Position numbers and translations under genes: made by a program
Shown here: positions 1 through 8,475 of the stretch, one piece after another
Position numbering within the stretch: position 1 is the first letter of the stretch
How the letters are laid out: the number at the start of each line of letters is the position of its first letter
From: Spirochaetaceae bacterium
GTDB taxonomy: Bacteria; Spirochaetota; Spirochaetia; DSM-2461
NCBI GenBank assembly: GCA_016342385.1
Contig: JAEINM010000003.1
Location: 1 to 33,044, forward strand
Direction: 5' to 3'
DNA length: 33,044 nt
Notes under the pieces: model-generated
Told to the model about the DNA's origin: nothing
What the model saw: the letters and a program-made list of their open reading frames with translations, nothing else
Databases searched by the model: none

Positions 1-2
1 AG

Positions 3-1121
3 ATGTTTTCCCTGAGGATTATTGTCCGGGATAATCATGGGAAAACACTCTACAATAGTTTCACAGATCTGGTTCAAAGAGACGATTCGCCATTAATCGA
101 AGGTGATTCAGTACGAATTGTAGACTATGATACATTTGAGATTACCGGGACAATTACTGTTTATATCAACCAGGATTTTCTCGAAAGGGAAACGGGAGAA
201 TATATCCTGGGGATTCTAAAGCCGAGAATTATTCAGGGTTTCCTTACCATAGTCATTGCTCTGGTAGCCGCCGCTTTGTTGTCCCGTCGCATTACATCAC
301 CTATCAAAGCACTCACAAGAGCTACACGAGGTATTTCACAACGAGGAAAAACTCAGCTGTTACCAGTCAACTCTGCCGATGAACTGGGACAGATGAGTCA
401 GTCTTTTAATCAGATGATTACCTCTCTCCAGAAACAGAGGGAATTGCGGAAGCGCTTAATAAGCGATGTCTCTCATGAAATCAATAATCCCTTAAACGTC
501 ATTCGCCTGGAGGCGAAAGGGCTACAGGATGAAATCATAACATCTGATGAAGCTTCAGCCCGAATCATTGATGAAGTTGATACTCTGAGTAATCTCATTC
601 ATGATCTGGACTGGCTTGCAGAAACTGATTCCGGTGAATTTAAATTGAAGAAAGACTATTATCCCATTGGGAAAATCATACAAACTGAAGTAGACCGTTG
701 GCAGCTCAATGCGCAAATAGCAGAGCTGAGGCTTGAATTGACTCCTCTGCCTCGGGATTTACCGATTTTATACATTGATGCTATGCGTATCAGTCAGGTT
801 CTGGGAAATCTTTTAGAAAACGGATTAAAATATAGCAAGGCCCATGGTTCTGTGACTGTCTCCTGCGAAGTGGAAAATCAAAAAGTTGTCATTTCCATAG
901 CCGATACCGGTCCGGGAATTCCCGCAGTAGATCTTCCCTATGTCTTTGAACGGTTTTACCGGGTAGATCAGTCCCGTGTCCGGAGTAAAGGGGGGCGGGG
1001 TCTGGGATTATCCATAGTGAAACAGATAGTGGAAATGCATAATGGTTGTGTCTGGGCTGAAAGTCGAAAAGGTGAAGGGAGCTGTTTCTATTTCAGTCTC
1101 CCTGCGCCCCAGCAAAGTTAA
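3..1121 (+). CDS. HAMP-domain sensor histidine kinase (BaeS-like), probably 5'-truncated by the window edge
   Basis: TM segment followed by HAMP (RRITSPIKALTRATRGIS), H-box SDVSHEINNPLNVIR, N-box QVLGNLLENGLKYS, G-boxes DTGPGIP and GGRGLGLSIV. Confidence 0.9.
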   Translation: MFSLRIIVRDNHGKTLYNSFTDLVQRDDSPLIEGDSVRIVDYDTFEITGTITVYINQDFLERETGEYILGILKPRIIQGFLTIVIALVAAALLSRRITSPIKALTRATRGISQRGKTQLLPVNSADELGQMSQSFNQMITSLQKQRELRKRLISDVSHEINNPLNVIRLEAKGLQDEIITSDEASARIIDEVDTLSNLIHDLDWLAETDSGEFKLKKDYYPIGKIIQTEVDRWQLNAQIAELRLELTPLPRDLPILYIDAMRISQVLGNLLENGLKYSKAHGSVTVSCEVENQKVVISIADTGPGIPAVDLPYVFERFYRVDQSRVRSKGGRGLGLSIVKQIVEMHNGCVWAESRKGEGSCFYFSLPAPQQS

Positions 1122-1233
1122 ATCCCGTCATCAGGATTTCATGAGTCTCGATTCTCAGGGTTGCCATCTGCGGTTTATCTTTGTATGATATATCTGACTG
1201 TCCATTTTTTAGATTAGAGAGGATTAGAAATAC

Positions 1234-1731
1234 ATGGATATATATAATGCCGGTATAGAAGAAGAACTGGCGGTACTGAGAAAAACAGCTGTTCCTGTAG
1301 AGGAATTTAACGATGAGCTTAAGAGCTTTATCGATATAATGATTGAATCAATGAAGGAAAATAAAGGGATTGGTCTGGCGGCTCCCCAGGTGGGAGATAT
1401 GAGAAGAATTTTTGTCTGTTCTATCGATGACAGGGAGCCCCTGGTTTTTATCAATCCTGAAATCATAGAAACGTCTATGGAGACTTCAGTCTATGAAGAA
1501 GGCTGTCTCAGCCTACCGGGAATCTATGCCGATGTGGAAAGACCAGAGAGAATAAAAGTCCAGGCCTGGAACCGAAAGGGAAGACCTTTTAAAGTTGAGG
1601 CCGATGGGCTTATGTCCACCTGCATTCAGCATGAAATTGATCATCTCAATGGAGTTCTTTTTGTTGATTATCTTCCGGAAAAGAAGAAGTTGAAATTCCT
1701 TAAAAAACTGGAAAAGGCCAACAGTAAATAA
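1234..1731 (+). CDS. def: Peptide deformylase
   Basis: Motifs GIGLAAPQVG, EGCLSLPG and QHEIDHLNGVLF are the three deformylase signatures. Confidence 0.97.
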   Translation: MDIYNAGIEEELAVLRKTAVPVEEFNDELKSFIDIMIESMKENKGIGLAAPQVGDMRRIFVCSIDDREPLVFINPEIIETSMETSVYEEGCLSLPGIYADVERPERIKVQAWNRKGRPFKVEADGLMSTCIQHEIDHLNGVLFVDYLPEKKKLKFLKKLEKANSK

Positions 1732-2681
1732 TGAGAATAATCTTTGCCGGTACACCGGAAATTGCTGTTCCTTCTCTTATTGCCTTAAGTGAAAAATTTA
1801 CTATATGCGCTGTCCTGACAAATCCCGACAGAGCTACGGGAAGGGGACGAAAAATTGTCTCTTCACCTGTAAAGGAAGCAGCTGAGCGATTGGGGTTGAA
1901 AGTCCTGCAGCCTGAGAAATTCGATGAGACGTTTTTTGAGGAGGTTCGTAGTCTGAATGCCGACCTCCTGGCTGTCATTGCCTTCGGCAGAATCTTCAGG
2001 AAAAGCTTTCTCGATCTTTTTCCCATGGGGGGAATTAATCTTCACCCGTCTCTTCTTCCCCGGTACAGGGGACCTTCTCCCATTACAGAGGCCATAAAAA
2101 ACGGTGATACCAGGACCGGGATCTCCGTTCAGAAACTAGCTCTGAAAATGGATAGCGGCGATATTCTGCTTCAGCCCGAACTGGTACTTGATGGCAGAGA
2201 AACCACAGGTTCCCTCACAGAGAAAGTCGCTCTTCTGGGTGCCCCTCTTATGGTGGAAGCGGTTGAAATCCTCGGAAATGACATTCAGGCCGGTACTCCT
2301 CAGGATGAATCCAAAGCGACATTCTGTAAACTTATTCAGAAAGGTGATGGCCTGATAGACTGGAATAAAACATCTGAGGTCATAGATCGGGAGATCCGCG
2401 CCTTTTCTCCCTGGCCAGGCTCATTTACCTATTTCGGGGATAAAAAACTGAACATTATCGAGGCTGAATTATACGATGAAGAGATTGAAAATGTCTGTTC
2501 AGGAACGGTACTGGCTCTTGATAAACAAGCGGGAATAATTATAAAAACCGGAGATTCAGCCATAGCAGTAAAAAGACTTCAGCTGCAATCAAAAAAACCT
2601 ATGGATTTCAAATCCTTTATTAACGGCAACCGTGATTTTGTCGGATCAACACTTAGAATTGAATCAGGAGATAATACATGA
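1731..2681 (+). CDS. fmt: Methionyl-tRNA formyltransferase
   Basis: N-terminus MRIIFAGTPEIAVPSL; INLHPSLLPRYRGPSPI formyltransferase signature; adjacent to def and overlapping its last base. Confidence 0.97.
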   Translation: MRIIFAGTPEIAVPSLIALSEKFTICAVLTNPDRATGRGRKIVSSPVKEAAERLGLKVLQPEKFDETFFEEVRSLNADLLAVIAFGRIFRKSFLDLFPMGGINLHPSLLPRYRGPSPITEAIKNGDTRTGISVQKLALKMDSGDILLQPELVLDGRETTGSLTEKVALLGAPLMVEAVEILGNDIQAGTPQDESKATFCKLIQKGDGLIDWNKTSEVIDREIRAFSPWPGSFTYFGDKKLNIIEAELYDEEIENVCSGTVLALDKQAGIIIKTGDSAIAVKRLQLQSKKPMDFKSFINGNRDFVGSTLRIESGDNT

Positions 2682-3748
2682 ACATAAAATCATTATTCAG
2701 CAGAAAGGAAGATGATAATAACAATGATAAAGAACGGGAAAAGGATTCCCTCAATGTAAAATCCGATAATATCACAGAACAGGAGACAACTTTTTTTAAA
2801 TATGCCCTTTATGTGATTATTGCTGTTTTTGTCATTATGTTCTTTTCTTTTTCTGTTACATTTTTCCTGTCTCTGAGAGGGGCAGAAAAGACAATGGTAC
2901 CCGATCTGGAAGGGATGGAACTTGTGGAGGCACTAATTGATCTGCAGGTTAAGGAACTTTATCCCAGGGTTCAGGTGCGTTATTCCGAAGATCCTATGAC
3001 AAAAGGTACTATTATTAAGCAGGATCCTCCAGCCGGATCTATTGTTAAGGCGGGGAAAAGGGTCACTATTACTATCAGTAAAGGAGCTGTTGTCGATAAA
3101 GTGGGTGATTATATCGGTCAGGATCTCAATGATGTGAAAATGAATTTTATGATTCAATTTACTACCTATAAACCGAATATGAAAATCAAAGAACCAGTTA
3201 TTTATGAATATGATTCTACACCTCCCGGTACAATTATTGCTCAGAAACCTGATCCCGGTACATCCATTTCGGGCTTAACCGAGGTTGAATTCATTGTGAG
3301 CCGCGGAGAAACCGGAGAAGAGATGATTGTGGGAGATTACCTCACCTTAGCTTATGGAGAAGTCATCAAACGACTGACCAGAGCCAATATTCCCTTCCTT
3401 TTCACGATTGATGAAGAATCGGAGGGCAACGGAACTATTATTGAGCAGGATCCGATTCCCGGTGAGTCTATTGAAACCGGTTCCCTGCTGAACTTTACCA
3501 TTGCTCCTCCTGAAGAGACTGCAGATGACATGGTTTTTAACCTGTTTGAATATTCAATCCCTGAATATCCTGTTTACGTGGATATGAAATTTGAATCTGT
3601 TTCTCCTTCAAGAGAGAGAAAAACCATATTCGAAACGAAGCATCCCGGAGGGAAAATCTCCATACCTTATAAAGTTCCCGTTGATACAGAGCTGATCCTG
3701 TCAATTCTTGATAAAGAAGTTATACGCTATAAAGTCACAGCCGAGTAG
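2678..3748 (+). CDS. Membrane-anchored PASTA-repeat protein without a kinase domain
   Basis: Single N-terminal TM (YALYVIIAVFVIMFFSFSVTFFLSL) followed by PASTA-like repeats (MVPDLEGMELVEALIDLQ...GTIIKQDPPAGSIVKAGKRVTITIS; PPGTIIAQKPDPGTSI; GTIIEQDPIPGESI); starts inside the fmt stop region. Confidence 0.85.
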   Translation: MNIKSLFSRKEDDNNNDKEREKDSLNVKSDNITEQETTFFKYALYVIIAVFVIMFFSFSVTFFLSLRGAEKTMVPDLEGMELVEALIDLQVKELYPRVQVRYSEDPMTKGTIIKQDPPAGSIVKAGKRVTITISKGAVVDKVGDYIGQDLNDVKMNFMIQFTTYKPNMKIKEPVIYEYDSTPPGTIIAQKPDPGTSISGLTEVEFIVSRGETGEEMIVGDYLTLAYGEVIKRLTRANIPFLFTIDEESEGNGTIIEQDPIPGESIETGSLLNFTIAPPEETADDMVFNLFEYSIPEYPVYVDMKFESVSPSRERKTIFETKHPGGKISIPYKVPVDTELILSILDKEVIRYKVTAE

Positions 3749-3757
3749 CCATTCTGC

Positions 3758-3781
3758 CGGGGCGGGGATTAACCCGCCCCG
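3758..3781 (+). terminator. GC-rich hairpin after the def-fmt-PASTA genes
   Basis: CGGGGCGGG-(GATTAA)-CCCGCCCCG, perfect 9-bp stem with 6-nt loop, 10 nt after the stop; T-run is weak, so intrinsic termination is plausible rather than certain. Confidence 0.65.
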
Positions 3782-3853
3782 TATTAAATTTGACGGACAT
3801 TTCTTTCTGATTAATACTTTAAATAGAAAGTTCTTATCTGAAGGAGGTTAAAA

Positions 3854-5590
3854 TTGTTTCTGAAATCAGTTCAGATAAAAATTTCTGCAGTGGTCCTTGT
3901 CTTACTATTGTTAAATACTGCCGCTACAGTCCTGATCATGGCAATAATCAACTCTCCAGTTCTGAAGGTTATTTTTCTCCTCTCGGCTTTACTATTACTG
4001 TTGTTTGTTATTTTCGTCGTACTCCGCCTTGTAGTTCTCAATAAAATATATCAGCTGGAAAGAGAGGTCGATATTGTCGCCGGTGGAACTTTGGATCATA
4101 CCTTTTACTTTAAATCAGATGATGAGTTTGAAGATTTAGCCGATCGTCTCAATAATATGTTTTCTACAATTAAAAAGCGAAATATCGATGAGAGAGCCGC
4201 TCTCATCGATGAAATAACAGCTCTTGAAAATGAGAAATATCTTCTCAATGTTAATGACGGGCTATTGTTTATCGATTACGGTCAGATCATCTCCGATTAT
4301 TATTCCCAATCTCTTGTAGAAATTTTTGACAGAGATGAGATTGGAGGTCAGCACCTCTCGGACTTTCTTTTCCCTTTGAAAGAGGAACAAAGAGAGAAAA
4401 GGAAGACTCTTGAAAAATTCATTATTGGTCTGTTTAATAATCCCGATCTTTTTGATTCCATTGATAAGGGGAATAATCCTCTCCACAATATCTGGATTTC
4501 CCGGAATGATGGCAGACGGATCCTTATCGACGGAACTTATCACAAAGTGGAGGATAAAGGTGAACTCGTCCAGATTATGATAATTTTTAAAGAAAGAACT
4601 GAGGAGGGACTGCTGGAGAAAAAACTGGATGAAAAGGATATGAGGTCCAGCTTTGAACTGGAGAGTATCATTTCCATTCTTCGTGCCGGTCCCGGTCCAT
4701 TCCTTCAGTTTATACAGGAAAGTGATGGTCTTCTGGGGCAGTTCCGCTCCAATATCCTTGATATTCACAGTAAAGATGTTATAGAACACTCCTTTCGGGT
4801 TATAAATTCCATGAAGTGTTCCGCTTCATATTTTGATTTTAAATCAGTGGAAAAACTTTGTCACAATCTTGAGGACATTCTCTCTGAATTCAGGAAGGGA
4901 GATTTTGAGAGAAAAGAAGCTCTGGATATTATCATAGATGATATATACATCCAGTTTGAACATATTAATCATTTAATAAACCGCTTTGGAGAATTCCTTT
5001 CTTCGGAAGAGGGTAAAATTTATGATACCCATAAAAATGAGCAGGACCATTTTTTTGATTCTCTTAAAATTATGATGACCCGGAATGCCGATTATCTCAA
5101 CAAGGAGATCGAATTTTCCTTTCACAGTGATTTTGAAAATTTCCCATTAATTAATGAGATAAAAAATCCTGTCATTCATCTCTTGCGAAATGCTGTTGAT
5201 TTTGGAATAGAGCTTCCTTCTGAAAGGAGAAATGCCGGTAAGGGTGAGAAAGGGAAAATCGATATCTCAATAAGCGAAACCAAAGAAAGGGGCGCAAGAA
5301 TCACCATAGAGGACGATGGCCGGGGCATTGATTTTGAGAAACTCAGAGAAATTGCTATTTTAAAGGGTTTTATCAAGAAAGAGGAAAATCCCGGTCAGGG
5401 AAATCTGATCAGAACTCTTTTTAAAAGCGGATTTTCATCTCGCGATGATATCTCTGGATTATCCGGGCGTGGAGTCGGTCTTGATGCTGTTAAAGAAGAT
5501 ATAAGCAGATTGGGTGGAAAAATCTCTATTAAAACGGACCATCTAAGAGGAAGCCGTTTTACAATTTTACTTCCTCCAGGCCTGTATTAA
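3854..5590 (+). CDS. CheA-like histidine kinase: 2 TM + HAMP + PAS-like + degenerate Hpt + CheA-type ATPase, no CheW domain
   Basis: TTG start with AAGGAGG at 3841-3847; HLLRNAVDFGIELPSERR (N box), EDDGRGIDFEKL, LFKSGFSSRDDISGLSGRGVGLDAV, GSRFTILLP; Hpt-like FRVINSMKCSASYFDFKSVEKLCHNLED. Confidence 0.85.
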   Translation: MFLKSVQIKISAVVLVLLLLNTAATVLIMAIINSPVLKVIFLLSALLLLLFVIFVVLRLVVLNKIYQLEREVDIVAGGTLDHTFYFKSDDEFEDLADRLNNMFSTIKKRNIDERAALIDEITALENEKYLLNVNDGLLFIDYGQIISDYYSQSLVEIFDRDEIGGQHLSDFLFPLKEEQREKRKTLEKFIIGLFNNPDLFDSIDKGNNPLHNIWISRNDGRRILIDGTYHKVEDKGELVQIMIIFKERTEEGLLEKKLDEKDMRSSFELESIISILRAGPGPFLQFIQESDGLLGQFRSNILDIHSKDVIEHSFRVINSMKCSASYFDFKSVEKLCHNLEDILSEFRKGDFERKEALDIIIDDIYIQFEHINHLINRFGEFLSSEEGKIYDTHKNEQDHFFDSLKIMMTRNADYLNKEIEFSFHSDFENFPLINEIKNPVIHLLRNAVDFGIELPSERRNAGKGEKGKIDISISETKERGARITIEDDGRGIDFEKLREIAILKGFIKKEENPGQGNLIRTLFKSGFSSRDDISGLSGRGVGLDAVKEDISRLGGKISIKTDHLRGSRFTILLPPGLY

Positions 5591-6361
5591 GTCATCTCTG
5601 TAGGTTTGCCAGAACTCCAATAGAAGTTGTTGAATATTAGAGAAAAACAGCCTCTCCATAGCAACGCCTTCACAGGTAATGAACCGATAATGCCAGCATT
5701 CCCATTTATAGCCTGTAATCTGCTCATAATCCTTAGGATATGAGAGTGAAAATCCGAATGTTCCGGCATTCCCGTAAAGCCATTTACCCTCTTCAGTCAA
5801 AGCGTATTCATCACTAATGGATCCAAAATCGACGGCAGTTCCCAGCTGGTGTTGAGATGTTCCTGGTCTGGCTGAAACCCTATCGGCTTCTTTTTGGCCC
5901 ATTTTTTCGACATAACTCTTATAGATCATTTCCTGATATTCATAGGAGCGATAACCTGAGGCAAAGACAATATCCAATCCAGCTTCTTTTGCTGAATCTG
6001 TGAGATTTTTAAGATGATCAATAATGAGTTTACTTACAGTCCTGTCATTTCTGGTTACAGAAATGCCATAATCATAGGGTTTTACAATTTCTTTTGGTGC
6101 CTGCTCTCTGCTAATCGCATTATTTTTATCGACCAGATAGAAGAGTTCCTCCGGTTGTGAGAGCATTGCATCGGCTAACTCAAGAAATTTCCGGGGATTA
6201 TTGAGAATCCTCTCCTGAATATCACTGTTCGCCCTAGTGATAATTTCTGCTAGCTGGTTCCTTGTCATATTGAATGCGGGATGAATATTCTGCTCCTCAC
6301 TGAAACCATCTGATGGCAAAAAAGATAAAAGTAAAAAGACTCTAATAAAAATTCCTATCAT
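5567..6361 (-). CDS. Secreted M15-family (VanY-type) D-alanyl-D-alanine carboxypeptidase
   Basis: N-terminal signal-like hydrophobic stretch; SGYRSYEYQ, GTSQHQLGTAVDFG and WECWHYRF carry the expected Zn ligands. Confidence 0.9.
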   Translation of the reverse strand: MIGIFIRVFLLLSFLPSDGFSEEQNIHPAFNMTRNQLAEIITRANSDIQERILNNPRKFLELADAMLSQPEELFYLVDKNNAISREQAPKEIVKPYDYGISVTRNDRTVSKLIIDHLKNLTDSAKEAGLDIVFASGYRSYEYQEMIYKSYVEKMGQKEADRVSARPGTSQHQLGTAVDFGSISDEYALTEEGKWLYGNAGTFGFSLSYPKDYEQITGYKWECWHYRFITCEGVAMERLFFSNIQQLLLEFWQTYRDDLIQAWRK

Positions 6362-6475
6362 TAGGACATAATATACAAAATTATGGAATTGGACAAATGG
6401 CTCTGTGCATTATTATCAATGAAAGAGAAAGATTCCACTTGACGGGTGGCTATGTTCTAAGGAAAATAGCAGAGC

Positions 6476-8365
6476 ATGAAAAATTTAAAGGTTTTTTTAT
6501 TCATTTTAGTTTTTTTATCAGCTCCAGTATTTATGGCAGCTGATTCAAGTATACATGTGAAACCGGAGATAATTGAGGAGGTGGATTTTAACCTCTTATA
6601 CGGAGTCTCTCTTCAGAATGGATTCCAGAAATCTCTCGATGGTGGAAAAAACTGGATTCCTGCCAATAGGGGTCTGCCTATACGAATGGTATATCCATTT
6701 GATAATCAGGGAATAAAAATGCTCACATCAATCACCTATGATGTGAATAATCCTGACAGAATATTACTCTCCTCGCCACGGGAAATATATCTCTCTGAAA
6801 ATGGCGGAGATCACTGGAATAAAGTCGATCTGAAATCTCCCTTTAAATACTCCAATTATATAACTTCTGTGGCATTAAATCCTCATAACAGGAACTCTAT
6901 GATTGTCGGAACTTCTTTCAGCGGTATATATGAAACAGGTGATAGAGGCAACAGCTGGAGGAGAATTTCCGATGCTATTCCCGAATTGTACCGAGGCGCC
7001 GGCTTTTACGAAGAGATAACAGCAATTGCCCTTTCTCCATATGATTCCAATATCCTGTACTATCTTTGCGGCCCGACCGGTGAACTCTATTCCTCCAGTG
7101 AAGATCGTACAACATGGATCAATATTGATCTTCCCTTTGATGAAGAGGAACAGGCTCAATCCATGAGCTTCACCAAATCCGGGATATTAGATGCTCCGGG
7201 TGCACCACCCTTTGTCCTGGAGATTAAAACTGACAAGTCTACATGGGTATACAATCCATTGAGGAACTGGTGGTGGCAGAAGCAGAACAAGTTCATTTCC
7301 GACATACATCTAGATGATGAGAAAAAAGAAAGGCTGAGACTGGCTTCAGATAAATATGGTATCTATATATCTTCATGGCATGCTTCCGGAGAAAGACTCG
7401 ACAATCATCTGCAGTTTGTTCTGGATCATAATCTGAATTCCATTGTTGTCGATATGAAAGATGATGATGGTTATATAACCTACAACAGCACTCTTTCTAT
7501 TGTTCAGAAGACAGGAGCGGTAAAGGCAAGATTTAATGTTGAAGCTCTCCTTGAAAAAGCTCATGAAAAAGGGATTTATGTCATTGCACGCATTCCTGTA
7601 TTCAAAGATTCGGTACTCTATCACTATGAAGAGGGAAAGTACGCCCTGAAAGATAAAAATACTGGTTTATCCTGGGGGAAAAAATTCCCGATTGATGACA
7701 GTGAAACAGGAGTCGTCTCCTGGGAGCAGAGAGAGTTCTGGGTCGATCCATTTGCCGAATTTGTCTGGCAATACAATGTGGCCATTGCTGAAGAACTTCA
7801 GAATCTCGGTGTAGATGAAGTTCAGTTTGACTACATTCGATTTCCCACCGATGGAGATCTGTCCCAAATTGACTATACATTTCAGCGGCCTCAAATGCTG
7901 AGAATAGAAGCTCTCGAATCATTTCTCGTTTTATCCCGGGAAAAGATTGAAATACCTGTCAGCACAGACCTTTATGGCTTTAATTCCTGGTACAGAATGG
8001 GGAACTGGAATGGACAGAATATTGAAATGGTCAGTCATTACGTCGACGTCATCAGCCCAATGTATTATCCATCCCATTTTCCCGGAGAATTCCTGCAGGA
8101 TCTTCCCTATCTCGACAGAGCTGAAGAGATCTATCGTGAAGGTAGTAAACGATCAGCCAGAATTGTAGGGAGCAGAAGTATAATCAGACCCTATATACAG
8201 GCATTTCTTATGGGAAATGAATTGAATATGGAAGATAATGAGTACACCATGTATCTCAACCGGCAGGTCAAAGGGAGCGAAGAATCGGAATCTTCCGGTT
8301 TTTCCCTTTGGAATTCATCTAACCGTTATTATATGGTAAGCGAAAGCTTTAAAGATTTTTTTTAA
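6476..8365 (+). CDS. Secreted putative glycoside hydrolase (DUF4015-like) with N-terminal BNR/Ycf48-like repeats
   Basis: Signal peptide MKNLKVFLFILVFLSAPVFMAA; repeats of the type SENGGDHWNKVDL and GDRGNSWRRIS; C-terminal barrel motifs NSIVVDMKDDDGYITYNS, GIYVIARIPVFKD, VDEVQFDYIRFPTDG. Confidence 0.8.
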   Translation: MKNLKVFLFILVFLSAPVFMAADSSIHVKPEIIEEVDFNLLYGVSLQNGFQKSLDGGKNWIPANRGLPIRMVYPFDNQGIKMLTSITYDVNNPDRILLSSPREIYLSENGGDHWNKVDLKSPFKYSNYITSVALNPHNRNSMIVGTSFSGIYETGDRGNSWRRISDAIPELYRGAGFYEEITAIALSPYDSNILYYLCGPTGELYSSSEDRTTWINIDLPFDEEEQAQSMSFTKSGILDAPGAPPFVLEIKTDKSTWVYNPLRNWWWQKQNKFISDIHLDDEKKERLRLASDKYGIYISSWHASGERLDNHLQFVLDHNLNSIVVDMKDDDGYITYNSTLSIVQKTGAVKARFNVEALLEKAHEKGIYVIARIPVFKDSVLYHYEEGKYALKDKNTGLSWGKKFPIDDSETGVVSWEQREFWVDPFAEFVWQYNVAIAEELQNLGVDEVQFDYIRFPTDGDLSQIDYTFQRPQMLRIEALESFLVLSREKIEIPVSTDLYGFNSWYRMGNWNGQNIEMVSHYVDVISPMYYPSHFPGEFLQDLPYLDRAEEIYREGSKRSARIVGSRSIIRPYIQAFLMGNELNMEDNEYTMYLNRQVKGSEESESSGFSLWNSSNRYYMVSESFKDFF

Positions 8366-8372
8366 AATAGAG

Positions 8373-8396
8373 ACTTCCTGCGTACACTACGCTTAT
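8373..8396. repeat. 24-bp direct repeat, copy 1
   Basis: ACTTCCTGCGTACACTACGCTTAT, identical to 8443-8466; contains internal dyad GCGTA-CAC-TACGC. Confidence 0.9.
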
Positions 8397-8440
8397 TACA
8401 GTCGAACCCCAAAAATAATCCTGCTGCAACAAGCTTTGCT

Positions 8441-8469
8441 TTACTTCCTGCGTACACTACGCTTATAAT
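8441..8469 (+). promoter_or_regulatory. Candidate sigma70-type promoter for the TPR gene
   Basis: TTACTT (8441-8446), 17-bp spacer, perfect TATAAT (8464-8469); overlaps direct repeat copy 2; start codon at 8476. Confidence 0.5.
8443..8466. repeat. 24-bp direct repeat, copy 2
   Basis: ACTTCCTGCGTACACTACGCTTAT, 70 bp downstream of copy 1. Confidence 0.9.
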
Positions 8470-8475
8470 GAGCCT

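Noticed and set aside
4262-4789. 175-aa antisense ORF within the CheA-like kinase gene (and similar antisense ORFs elsewhere)
   Set aside because: Fully inside a confident CDS, no recognisable domain, typical antisense open frame.
8373-8466. Direct repeats as a minimal CRISPR array
   Set aside because: Only two copies, one spacer of 46 bp, repeat carries promoter-like sequence, and no cas genes are in the window.
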